Shown here: positions 1-7,700 of the stretch, piece by piece
Position numbering within the stretch: position 1 is the first letter of the stretch
Layout of the letters: each line of letters starts with the position of its first letter
NCBI GenBank assembly: GCA_029213075.1
Contig: JARGPO010000057.1
Location: forward strand, 1-44,445
Length of the DNA stretch: 44,445 nucleotides
Reading direction: 5' to 3'
Source of the DNA: Legionellaceae bacterium
GTDB lineage: Bacteria; Pseudomonadota; Gammaproteobacteria; Legionellales; Legionellaceae
Program-made: the position numbers and the translations under genes
The notes under the pieces: model-generated
Databases searched by the model: none
What the model was told of the DNA's origin: nothing
The model's input: the letters and a program-made list of their open reading frames with translations, nothing else

Positions 1-8
1 TATCCTAA

Positions 9-102
9 CCCCGCCTACTTGCCCTGACTTGTTCAGGGCATCCAGTCAAATTGATGTTTAAACTACTGGATGGCCCGAATAAATCGGGCCACGTAGGCAG
101 GG
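9..102. repeat. Pair of REP-like hairpins in inverted orientation
   Basis: Two short hairpins face each other. The first pairs TGCCCTGA (20-27) with TCAGGGCA (33-40). The second pairs TGGCCCGA (71-78) with TCGGGCCA (84-91). The outer flanks (CCGCCTAC at 11-18, GTAGGCAGG at 93-101) and the inner CCAGT/ACTGG are also inverted repeats, so the whole block can fold on itself. A third copy of the same design lies at 44242-44275 with a different stem but the same flanks. This is the signature of a dispersed REP-type element; the family is not identified. It lies downstream of slt and might act in its transcript termination. Confidence 0.75.
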
Positions 103-218
103 ACATATGTTGGTTACTCTACAAAAAATATGTCCGCTGACTAATGGGTGGCGCTATATCAGCGCTGTTACTGAAATTTAGCTCGATTTTAACAGAAATT
201 GGAGTTCTATTGAAGTTT

Positions 219-2006
219 TTAAAAGTAGCGGGCAAATTCATCTAAACTTGATTTATTGTATAGACGATATTGGTATACAGCATAAAAAGCTATGACATTT
301 TTAACATAGTTGCGGGTTTCACCCCAGGGGATGGTTTCAATCCAAATATCCATATCCTCGGGAGGGTTACTTTTTAACCAACGATTCACTTGTCTTGGTC
401 CGGCATTGTATGCAGCAACCATTAAAATAGGATTGTCATCAAATTTGTTGGCAAGTTCTTGTAAGTAGGCAACACCAATATTAATATTTTTGTTAGGTAG
501 ATATAATTCTTGTGGGCTAGAGTAGGAGATTTTTGATTTTCTTGCTACTTGTTTTGCAGTGGCAGGCATTATCTGCATTAAACCATTTGCCCCGGCAGAA
601 GATGTTACCTTTTCAAAGAAAGCACTTTCTTGGCGTATAACTGCGTATATTAAAGGTGTAGATATATGGTGTGATCTAGAGTTTTCGTGAACTATTTTTT
701 TATGAGCCAGTGGGAAGCGAAGAGATAGTTGATTAAATAATGCTTTGTTGTTACAAAGATATACTGACTTACCGTTCCAATTTAATTTTTTTGCGACCCA
801 ATAGGCTAGAGCGCTGCGCTCGGTTTTATTTAATTCACTACTAAAATCATTTATTAACCTTGATGCAGCGAGAGTTTTCTTGTCGTTATGCAGTTGTTCT
901 ATTAACTCAATGATTGGTTTATATGTTGCTAGAGTATTTTTGTTTTGGATGACTATTTCTTCTTCTAGACTTAGTTTTTGTTGGAGCTTGTTACTTGCTA
1001 AAAAACCGTAGTAGTTTCGTTTTTTACTTATTTCTTGATAAATCTCTTGCGACTTGGATTTGTTACCAATAGCTTCATATGCCCGGGCCAGCCAATATTG
1101 TTGACGGATTTCATCTTTATTTTTAGATGCGGTAATTAAATCTATTAGTTGGGGCCATTTCTTATGAGCTATAGCATATCTCATCTCCCAATCTACTAGG
1201 CTTTCCGTATAATATTTTTTTTCAACCTTATCAAGCCAAACCGTCGCATCGTCTTTGTTTCTTAACGCTTTATAAAGAGCGAAATATACTAAAAATTCTT
1301 GTTGTTGCTCAGAGTTCATAGTTTTCTTTGCATGGGAATTGTTCCAGAGTTTAAGAGCGCGTTCTGGATTTTTTCTGGTTAATTTTTTTAAACCATATAA
1401 ATAAAAATCCCCATGCAAAGTGCTTTTATTTAGTATTGTTACTTTTCTAGGGTTGCTGTGGATTAAGTTTAGATAAAGTAATTCTTTGTTTTGAGATGGT
1501 TTTGATTGCTTTAAAAGATAGTTGGCTAGAGAGTAGTTATTGGCTTTAAGTGCTAGAGAAGCCCTTTGATTAATAAGTTGGTTATTTGTTGATTGGTCTT
1601 TAAGTAGTTCTTTAAAGACATCATCACAAGCTTTAGGTTGGGAGTGGCCCACAAGCCACAGCTTTTTTATATCAGGCAAAACTTTTTCTTTGCTTTCAGT
1701 ATGTAGCCGTGCGGTCAATGCATAGCACTGTAAATCAACATCATCTGATGGCATATAGTATTTATTATAAGTACTCCAGTTTTGTTCTCTAGCTAATTTA
1801 TATAGCCATTTTTCACGGAGTTTTTTTGTTAATGGTGTTTGAACTTCTACAAACTTTAAAAAATCAACGTTAGCAGTATCCGGGAGTTCTTCGCTCCATT
1901 TTTGGTAGGCAAGAAATTTATTAAGATATGCCTCATCGCTCCAAGCAGTAATACTATAGCTTGCGATAAATATAGCGCATAAAATTATTCTAGTTATTAT
2001 TTTCAT
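219..2006 (-). CDS. slt: Soluble lytic murein transglycosylase
   Basis: This is a periplasmic enzyme that cleaves the MurNAc-GlcNAc bond of peptidoglycan to form 1,6-anhydro-muropeptides. The 595-residue product starts with a signal peptide (hydrophobic stretch at about 5-22, ending near AWSDEA). A long alpha-helical superhelical region (about 25-430) follows, as in Slt70. The C-terminal lysozyme-like domain carries the GEWL motifs RQESAFF, with catalytic Glu460, and GLMQIMPATA, followed by NINIGVAYLQEL and AAYNAGP. Length matches the Slt70 family. The ATG sits one base after the rpe stop codon, so it is probably translated with rpe. The Shine-Dalgarno is weak, consistent with translational coupling. 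Confidence 0.95.
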   Translation of the reverse strand: MKIITRIILCAIFIASYSITAWSDEAYLNKFLAYQKWSEELPDTANVDFLKFVEVQTPLTKKLREKWLYKLAREQNWSTYNKYYMPSDDVDLQCYALTARLHTESKEKVLPDIKKLWLVGHSQPKACDDVFKELLKDQSTNNQLINQRASLALKANNYSLANYLLKQSKPSQNKELLYLNLIHSNPRKVTILNKSTLHGDFYLYGLKKLTRKNPERALKLWNNSHAKKTMNSEQQQEFLVYFALYKALRNKDDATVWLDKVEKKYYTESLVDWEMRYAIAHKKWPQLIDLITASKNKDEIRQQYWLARAYEAIGNKSKSQEIYQEISKKRNYYGFLASNKLQQKLSLEEEIVIQNKNTLATYKPIIELIEQLHNDKKTLAASRLINDFSSELNKTERSALAYWVAKKLNWNGKSVYLCNNKALFNQLSLRFPLAHKKIVHENSRSHHISTPLIYAVIRQESAFFEKVTSSAGANGLMQIMPATAKQVARKSKISYSSPQELYLPNKNINIGVAYLQELANKFDDNPILMVAAYNAGPRQVNRWLKSNPPEDMDIWIETIPWGETRNYVKNVIAFYAVYQYRLYNKSSLDEFARYF

Positions 2007-2007
2007 A

Positions 2008-2679
2008 TTATGAGACTTTTAGTCGCTCGCGCATTTGGTTAATAGTATTTAAATAGCTAGTACTATTAAATATAGCAGAACCTGCGACAAAATCTTGGGC
2101 TCCAGCCTTAGCAAGGACATTTATATTGGTAATATTTACCCCTCCGTCAATACAGATTGGGAGTTGTGGGTATTTTTCATGTATGAAAGATATTTTAGGA
2201 ATTACTTCATTTATTAACGACTGACCACCAAAACCGGGATTTACGGTCATTATTAACACAAAGTCCAGTCTATGCAAAGACCATTCAATTACCTCTGGTG
2301 AAGTGGCTGGATTAAGAGCTATTCCTGCTTGGCAGCCATTGTCTTTAATCAGTTGTAAGCTTCGGTCAAGATGGGTCGTTGCATCGGGGTGAATGCTAAT
2401 CCTTGATGCTCCGGCTTTTGAAAATTCTATAATTAGTGGGTCGACAGGTGTTGTCATGAGATGAACGTCTATCCCAAAATCAGGAAATTTTTTATGAATA
2501 GCTGCGCATAGGGATGGCCCATAGGTTAGGTTTGGAACGTAGTGATTATCCATTACATCAAAGTGCAGCATATCTGCGCCAGCGTTGATGATATCCTTAA
2601 TTTCTACAGATAGTTCGGTGATATCGGCAGATAGTAGAGATGGGAGTATTTTGTATACAACATTGCTAGCCAAGATCAA
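2008..2679 (-). CDS. rpe: Ribulose-phosphate 3-epimerase
   Basis: This enzyme interconverts D-ribulose 5-phosphate and D-xylulose 5-phosphate in the pentose phosphate pathway. The 223-residue TIM barrel shows the family motifs in order: LPSLLSAD near the N-terminus, HFDVMDNHYVPN (metal/substrate site), DVHLM, MTVNPGFGGQ and CIDGGVN. There is no ATG near the start. Two TTG codons are possible (first bases 2679 and 2673). GGAG (2686-2683) lies only 3 nt before the first but 9 nt before the second, so TTG at 2673 is the better-spaced start. The gene overlaps the 3' end of the upstream outer-membrane protein gene by several bases, and slt follows after one base, so the block is very likely co-transcribed. 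Confidence 0.93.
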   Translation of the reverse strand: MILASNVVYKILPSLLSADITELSVEIKDIINAGADMLHFDVMDNHYVPNLTYGPSLCAAIHKKFPDFGIDVHLMTTPVDPLIIEFSKAGASRISIHPDATTHLDRSLQLIKDNGCQAGIALNPATSPEVIEWSLHRLDFVLIMTVNPGFGGQSLINEVIPKISFIHEKYPQLPICIDGGVNITNINVLAKAGAQDFVAGSAIFNSTSYLNTINQMRERLKVS

Positions 2680-3541
2680 ATGCTCCAGAGAATGATATGT
2701 TTGCAGATACTATTTGGGTTTTGTTACTAAATAAACTGGAGTTACTAGATACTGTTTCAGTTGTGGTTGGGCTTGTATAGGTGTACCTTGATCTTGCTAT
2801 TGATGAACCAGTTGTAAAGTAGCGAACGTCAATTGCAAACCAGGTAAAGTCATCCAAGAAATAGTTAACTCCAATTAAAAGTTGTCCTGCATATATCCAG
2901 CGACTCTGTAGTACATCAAATACTTCACGGTTGGATATTGGGTCGTTTGCAGGGTCTACGGTGGTTGCTCGATAAACTTGCATGGCATTTTGAACATAGG
3001 CATAGCCAATTCCTGCACCGATAAAAGGAACAACTTTTGAATAGCCGTCATTGTTGGCTGTGAAAAAGTCATAAATAAAGTTAAACATTAGTGCACCAGT
3101 GTTGGTGTCGCCTTGAATGTAAGCGTCGGAGGTATTTGCGTTACTATTAAATATTTGAGTTGTATTGGTTTTGAATGCATCGGTACTGTATTGGGAGTTG
3201 ATACCGGTTGTTGTAAAGTTATTTAACTGTAATTGTCTGATTGGGTTGTTATTGTAGTATAGCTCTCCTTCTATACGGTATTTAGTGCAAAATCTGTATC
3301 CTATTTGCCCACCAACTCCGCCTAAAACTGAATGGGTGATTTTACCACTAGATGCAGATACAGTAACGTTTTGCCCTGTAAACACAAGATCCGAACCAAA
3401 GTCAAAATTATTTGAATTTGTAGTGCTAGGCCCAAGAAACACACCGGCATACGGCCCTTGAACTGGTTGAAGAGCATAGGCTTGTATTTGGAATAATAGC
3501 ATCAAAAGAAGGGAGAAAATTGTTATGATAGTTCTATGCAT
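2666..3541 (-). CDS. Outer-membrane beta-barrel protein (surface antigen type)
   Basis: The 291-residue product has a signal peptide (MHRTIITIFSLLLMLLFQIQ, with likely cleavage after AYA). The rest alternates polar and hydrophobic residues with many aromatics. It shows GGQIGYRF...YRIEGELYY, VPFIGAGIGYAYV and a C-terminal strand ending in ISFSGAFDLG. This layout is typical of 8-stranded OmpA/opacity or P44/Msp2-like surface antigens. Asn/Thr/Ser-rich stretches between strands are probably exposed loops. AGGA lies about 11 nt before the ATG. The gene follows a second barrel gene after 12 bases and overlaps rpe downstream. The exact family and function are not determined. Confidence 0.85.
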   Translation of the reverse strand: MHRTIITIFSLLLMLLFQIQAYALQPVQGPYAGVFLGPSTTNSNNFDFGSDLVFTGQNVTVSASSGKITHSVLGGVGGQIGYRFCTKYRIEGELYYNNNPIRQLQLNNFTTTGINSQYSTDAFKTNTTQIFNSNANTSDAYIQGDTNTGALMFNFIYDFFTANNDGYSKVVPFIGAGIGYAYVQNAMQVYRATTVDPANDPISNREVFDVLQSRWIYAGQLLIGVNYFLDDFTWFAIDVRYFTTGSSIARSRYTYTSPTTTETVSSNSSLFSNKTQIVSANISFSGAFDLG

Positions 3542-3553
3542 AATACTGCATCC

Positions 3554-4192
3554 TTATTTATAATTATTTCCATCAAACCGGTATGTTGCCCCAATATTAG
3601 CAATATGGGCTTGGAATACTTTACCAAAATCATATATCTTTAAGGTGGTTATATAACGATAGCCAATGGTTAGCGCATAATTTTCTGCAAAATTGTAGGT
3701 GATCCCTGCATTACCTTGATATGCAAAAGCAGAGCTATTAACACTAAATGATGTAGCGGCAGATGGTCCGCCACTATCGAGTTTAGCTTGAGTCCAGCCA
3801 TAGCCAATACCTACTCCTAGAAATGGCTGCAAAGATTGGTTAAAGGTTGCAAAATCATAATATATATTAGCTAGGGCAAAGACTGCTTGATTGTAACCGC
3901 TGACAGATGTTTGATTAACGGAGTTTAGTTTAAATTTGTTGGTGTTGACTTTCAAATAGGAGATTTCACCCTCATAGCGCATTGGGTTGCTCTTATATCC
4001 AATATTTCCACCACCATCAAATCCTCCCTGATAACTAACATCGTTACGGTTAATTCCGTAATTTGTTTTATCTATATTACCGGGAACATAAGCATATCCG
4101 CCGAAAAAGCTCGAATAAAAACCATCTATAGGGGTTGCGGCGCTTAATAAGCTTCCAAATAGCATTGAGGCGAAAAAAACTACAATCTTCAT
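3554..4192 (-). CDS. Outer-membrane beta-barrel protein (second, smaller)
   Basis: The 212-residue product has a signal peptide (MKIVVFFASMLFGSLLSAA). It also has the same barrel features as its downstream neighbour: GGNIGYKSNPMRYEGEISYLKV, QPFLGVGIGYGWTQAKL, GITYNFAENYALTIGYRYITTL and a C-terminal ANIGATYRF strand. The two are probably diverged tandem paralogues. This gene is the first of the block that continues with the 291-residue barrel protein, rpe and slt. An operon promoter is expected in the 75 bp upstream (4193-4267), but I could not fix one there. Its role is unknown; proteins of this type are abundant surface antigens in intracellular bacteria. Confidence 0.85.
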   Translation of the reverse strand: MKIVVFFASMLFGSLLSAATPIDGFYSSFFGGYAYVPGNIDKTNYGINRNDVSYQGGFDGGGNIGYKSNPMRYEGEISYLKVNTNKFKLNSVNQTSVSGYNQAVFALANIYYDFATFNQSLQPFLGVGIGYGWTQAKLDSGGPSAATSFSVNSSAFAYQGNAGITYNFAENYALTIGYRYITTLKIYDFGKVFQAHIANIGATYRFDGNNYK

Positions 4193-4267
4193 GACACTCT
4201 TCGATTATTATTTTTATAGTCCTTTCATGTTATCGAGTTGAGGTATTTTTGCAAGATCTTAATGTTA

Positions 4268-5701
4268 TTATTTTATTGAATGGTCTATTCTTGGCTCATT
4301 TGGAGTTATTCCCAAAGCTTTTGCCTCGGAATTTTCTGATATTTCTTTTTGGAGAAGTTCTTTGTAATCATCTATTTCGTTCATAGGTCGTTGCAAAATA
4401 TATGTTAATAAAGTCTCTATTCTTTGTGCACCAGGGATTTTAATAATCTCGCTTAGTTGGGATCGAAGTTCATCTATAGTTTGTTTATTTCTTTCGAAGT
4501 TCTCAACATTCATAAACGGATCATATTTTATTCTTGGGATTTCTAATTCTCTTAAAAGTTCTTCAAATTTATGAATAACTTTTTTCTGGGAATTAGATAA
4601 TGTACTTTTCTCTTTTAACTCTAAGACTGCTTGAAACATAACAAAGACTGTTCTCTCTGCTGATACCTTTTTTTGAATTTGGAGCTGGATAGGGTGGATT
4701 TTTTGCTCTGCTGGGATAAAAAAGCCAGAGGCGTAACTTTTGTTTTGTTCTGGAGGAGAGTATTTTTGATAATCATGAATATCACAGCAAGTTTGATACC
4801 ATTTTCCAGTTTCGAGTCCTCGTAACAACACTTGGTTTATCCCTAAGTCTGCAAGCTCCTCTTTTCTTGATGAATCTGTGCTATTTTGCATGGCTTTAGA
4901 GACTATTTCTGCATTTGTAATGCTTTGAGCAATAGGGTCGATGCTATGTTCATCTATAGAATTTGAGGCTTGAGATGTATCTTTAGTTTTTTGTTGTGCT
5001 TTTTCTTGATGCAATACCCCTAACTTTTTTAGATATAAATTTAAGTATGAAAATACAAAAGATGGGTGATAATCAGCTTTATTATCAGTTTCTAAAGTTG
5101 GAGAGCTAAAATTTGGATCTATTGCTGATATTTTAGCTAAAATTGTGGTTGCTTCTTGATTGTTTTTGCAAAACAATTTTAACATTTCCCATTCTGTATG
5201 TGCTGCTTGGGAGCTTTGTTTGCCATTATTATATTCTGTGATAAAAGGTAAAATTCTAGTTACAATAATATCGTCTTTCTCTTTGACATGGTTTTTAATA
5301 TATTCTACTACTTGGGACTCAAGAAAATTCATCCAGTGTTTGTCTTCAAGAGGATGATATTTGTGAAGACCAGGCAGGGCTCTTATTTTTTCAGTATTTT
5401 CTTGAAGTTCTTGAATAGATGACTTGAGTCTTTTGGAAGTTGGGAATAAATATCTTAGAAGATAGTTTAGTACTGAAAAAGTACCAATTTTGTTAGGCAT
5501 TAATTTAGCAATTTTATTTTCTAGTATAGCCTGATTTTTTAAGTAACCTTCAAGCTTAGTTAAGTTATTGGAATATATGGTTTCTAAGTTTCTTGCAGTT
5601 ATTCGTCCGGGGTAATTCTTTATAAGTTCAAGTTTTCGAGATTGCATTGCAGATTCGGCAGCTTGACGCATCTTTTGTTCGGATTTTCCTGAAAATTGCA
5701 T
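4268..5701 (-). CDS. Hypothetical 477-residue cytosolic-type protein
   Basis: I do not recognise this protein. It is hydrophilic and predicted mostly alpha-helical, with no signal peptide or membrane segment. Lys/Glu/Gln-rich helices run through the N-terminal third (NNLTKLEGYLKNQAILENKIAKL) and the C-terminal third (IHKFEELLRELEIP onward). A Ser/Asn/Gln-rich middle segment (about 235-260) looks like a linker. It stands alone on the minus strand between the OMP-rpe-slt block and a MITE. A secreted effector is possible given the genomic setting, but nothing in the sequence proves it. The ATG at 5701 is the only good start near the N-terminus. Confidence 0.7.
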   Translation of the reverse strand: MQFSGKSEQKMRQAAESAMQSRKLELIKNYPGRITARNLETIYSNNLTKLEGYLKNQAILENKIAKLMPNKIGTFSVLNYLLRYLFPTSKRLKSSIQELQENTEKIRALPGLHKYHPLEDKHWMNFLESQVVEYIKNHVKEKDDIIVTRILPFITEYNNGKQSSQAAHTEWEMLKLFCKNNQEATTILAKISAIDPNFSSPTLETDNKADYHPSFVFSYLNLYLKKLGVLHQEKAQQKTKDTSQASNSIDEHSIDPIAQSITNAEIVSKAMQNSTDSSRKEELADLGINQVLLRGLETGKWYQTCCDIHDYQKYSPPEQNKSYASGFFIPAEQKIHPIQLQIQKKVSAERTVFVMFQAVLELKEKSTLSNSQKKVIHKFEELLRELEIPRIKYDPFMNVENFERNKQTIDELRSQLSEIIKIPGAQRIETLLTYILQRPMNEIDDYKELLQKEISENSEAKALGITPNEPRIDHSIK

Positions 5702-5728
5702 GATTATATTCCGTTATTTATAGGTTCA

Positions 5729-5894
5729 TTAGGGTCTGTTGACAATTGGTGCCACGGCCAAAAACCAGGCTAATTTGCCCAAATTTCAGCTTGAGTTCGT
5801 TAAATAGAGCTGGCTATTCGTCTCACTAAAGTTAAAATTTGTTCTAAATTAACCTGTTTTTTGACTCGCGCACCCAATTGTCAACAGACCCTAA
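5729..5894. mobile_element. MITE-like non-autonomous element with 21-bp terminal inverted repeats
   Basis: The left end (5729-5749), beginning TTAGGGTCTGTTGACA, is the exact reverse complement of the right end (5874-5894), which finishes TGTCAACAGACCCTAA. Allowing one gap, similarity continues a few bases inward. The interior is about 120 bp and encodes no transposase. If the element proper starts at GGGTCTG and ends at CAGACCC, both flanks carry TA, consistent with a TA target duplication as made by IS630/Tc1-like and some IS5-group elements. It lies between the 477-residue gene and nadE. The parent transposon is not in this window. Confidence 0.85.
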
Positions 5895-5991
5895 TATTAT
5901 AAAAAATATGTAGTTATAAATAAGTATAGGCAATGCTCTTAAATAACACAAACAGCGCGCCAATAGTTTTATTGGATTATGTTCTTGATGT

Positions 5992-7596
5992 TTATAAAGA
6001 GAACTGAGCGCTCAGTGGTCTTCGCCAGTCTTTTCCAAAAGCTGATTTTGATATTTTTATACCGGGAGGTCCTTGGCGACGCTTGTATTCGTTTTGGAAA
6101 ATTAACTTAACTACTTGTAGAACATCTTCTTTTGCGAATCCTTTGGCAATTATTTTGTCTGCATCGAGATTATCTTCCATGTAATGCTTAATAATTGCAT
6201 CTAGTATGCTGTATTTTGGGAGGTTGTCTTCATCTTTTTGATCATGAGCGAGCTCGGCACTTGGGGCACGAGTTATTACTCGTTCAGGTATAATTGGAGA
6301 TATTTGGTTTCGGTATTTGGCAAGCTCATATACTTTTGTTTTTAAAACATCTTTAATAACGGCAAACCCACCAGTCATATCGCCATATAAAGTTGTATAA
6401 CCAACAGCTGCTTCGCTTTTATTACTTGTACAGAGCAACATGTGACCTGTTTTATTTGATAAAGCCATGAGTAATGTGCCACGAATACGAGCTTGAAGAT
6501 TTTCTTCTGTGGTATCTTTGGGTCTGTTTTTAAAAGCCGGCTTTAATGTTTTTAACATGCTGGCAAAGATATCTTCAATTGGTAGGGTATAATGTGATAC
6601 GCCAATATTTTCAAGTTCCTTAATTGCATCTTGATTACTCATTTCGGCTGTATATTGAGACGGAAGGAGTGCAGCAAAGACTCTTGATGGTCCAAGAGCA
6701 TCGGCTGCTATGGCAAGAGTTAAAGCGGAGTCTATTCCACCAGATAAACCAAGTAGAACTCCTTTAAAGTTATTTTTATTAACATAGTCTCTTAACCCAC
6801 ACATTAATGCTTGATATATTAGTGCGTTTTCATCTAACAATGGTTCTATTTTACCTTTAATTTGATTATTGGTAATGGTTAAACTCTGAAGACTTTCTTT
6901 AAAAGCAGGAGCACGCGCTTTTATTTCTCCCTGACTATTTATAGCAAATGATTGCCCGTCAAAAACCAACTCATCTTGGCCACCAACTTGATTTACATAG
7001 ATCACCGATGCGCCGTATTTTGCGTATTGACTACAAAGTTCTACCCGAGTGTCGTATTTACTTGCCTCAAACGGAGATGCGTTAATTGCAATTAGTGTTT
7101 GGGTGTTATTATCAGCTAATAACTCCTCTGGACTTGATTGCCATAAATCTTCACAGATACATAGCTTGAAATTATGGTCTTTAACCTTAAAAACGCATGG
7201 ATTGGTTTCGCCATGTTGATAATATCTCTTTTCATCAAATATTCCGTAATTAGGTAGTTTTTGTTTATCATATTCATTAACACATTTTCCATTAGAAAAT
7301 ATGCTTGCTCTATTAAAAGTTTTTTCATTCGTGCGGGCCGGGTGACCTACTATTACATGGCAGTTTTGTACAGACTTAGCAATTATTTCTAGGGCTGTAT
7401 TAACCTGAAAAAATAGTGCGTCACGATATAACAAATCTTCAATTAGATATCCAGTTAACGATAATTCAGGAAATACGATGATATCATGTGTATTTTGCTC
7501 TGCAGAAATCACTTGAATTATTTTATCGCAATTAGCCTTTATCGATCCAATGTTTGGGTTTATTTGTGCTATTAGTAGAGATATTGATTCAGACAT
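5992..7596 (-). CDS. nadE: Glutamine-dependent NAD+ synthetase
   Basis: This enzyme makes NAD+ from deamido-NAD+ using ATP and ammonia released from glutamine. The 534-residue product has two domains. The N-terminal nitrilase-type glutaminase domain (about 1-250) has the Glu-Lys-Cys triad: Glu44 in FPELSLTGY, Lys113 in KQKLPNYG and Cys148 in CICEDLW. The C-terminal synthetase domain has the ATP pyrophosphatase loop SGGIDS (285-290), then CTSNKSE and GDMTGGFAVIKDV. Length is normal for the bacterial two-domain form. It is divergent from the SNF2 helicase gene, with a shared 104-bp upstream region. Confidence 0.96.
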   Translation of the reverse strand: MSESISLLIAQINPNIGSIKANCDKIIQVISAEQNTHDIIVFPELSLTGYLIEDLLYRDALFFQVNTALEIIAKSVQNCHVIVGHPARTNEKTFNRASIFSNGKCVNEYDKQKLPNYGIFDEKRYYQHGETNPCVFKVKDHNFKLCICEDLWQSSPEELLADNNTQTLIAINASPFEASKYDTRVELCSQYAKYGASVIYVNQVGGQDELVFDGQSFAINSQGEIKARAPAFKESLQSLTITNNQIKGKIEPLLDENALIYQALMCGLRDYVNKNNFKGVLLGLSGGIDSALTLAIAADALGPSRVFAALLPSQYTAEMSNQDAIKELENIGVSHYTLPIEDIFASMLKTLKPAFKNRPKDTTEENLQARIRGTLLMALSNKTGHMLLCTSNKSEAAVGYTTLYGDMTGGFAVIKDVLKTKVYELAKYRNQISPIIPERVITRAPSAELAHDQKDEDNLPKYSILDAIIKHYMEDNLDADKIIAKGFAKEDVLQVVKLIFQNEYKRRQGPPGIKISKSAFGKDWRRPLSAQFSL

Positions 7597-7700
7597 TTTG
7601 TGTTCAATATTATATTTTAAAGTGATTTTGCTGTATTATACTTGGTTCACTAATAGGAGTATATCTCATTGTTTTGTATTTTGAAGAGTAGTCATAATTT

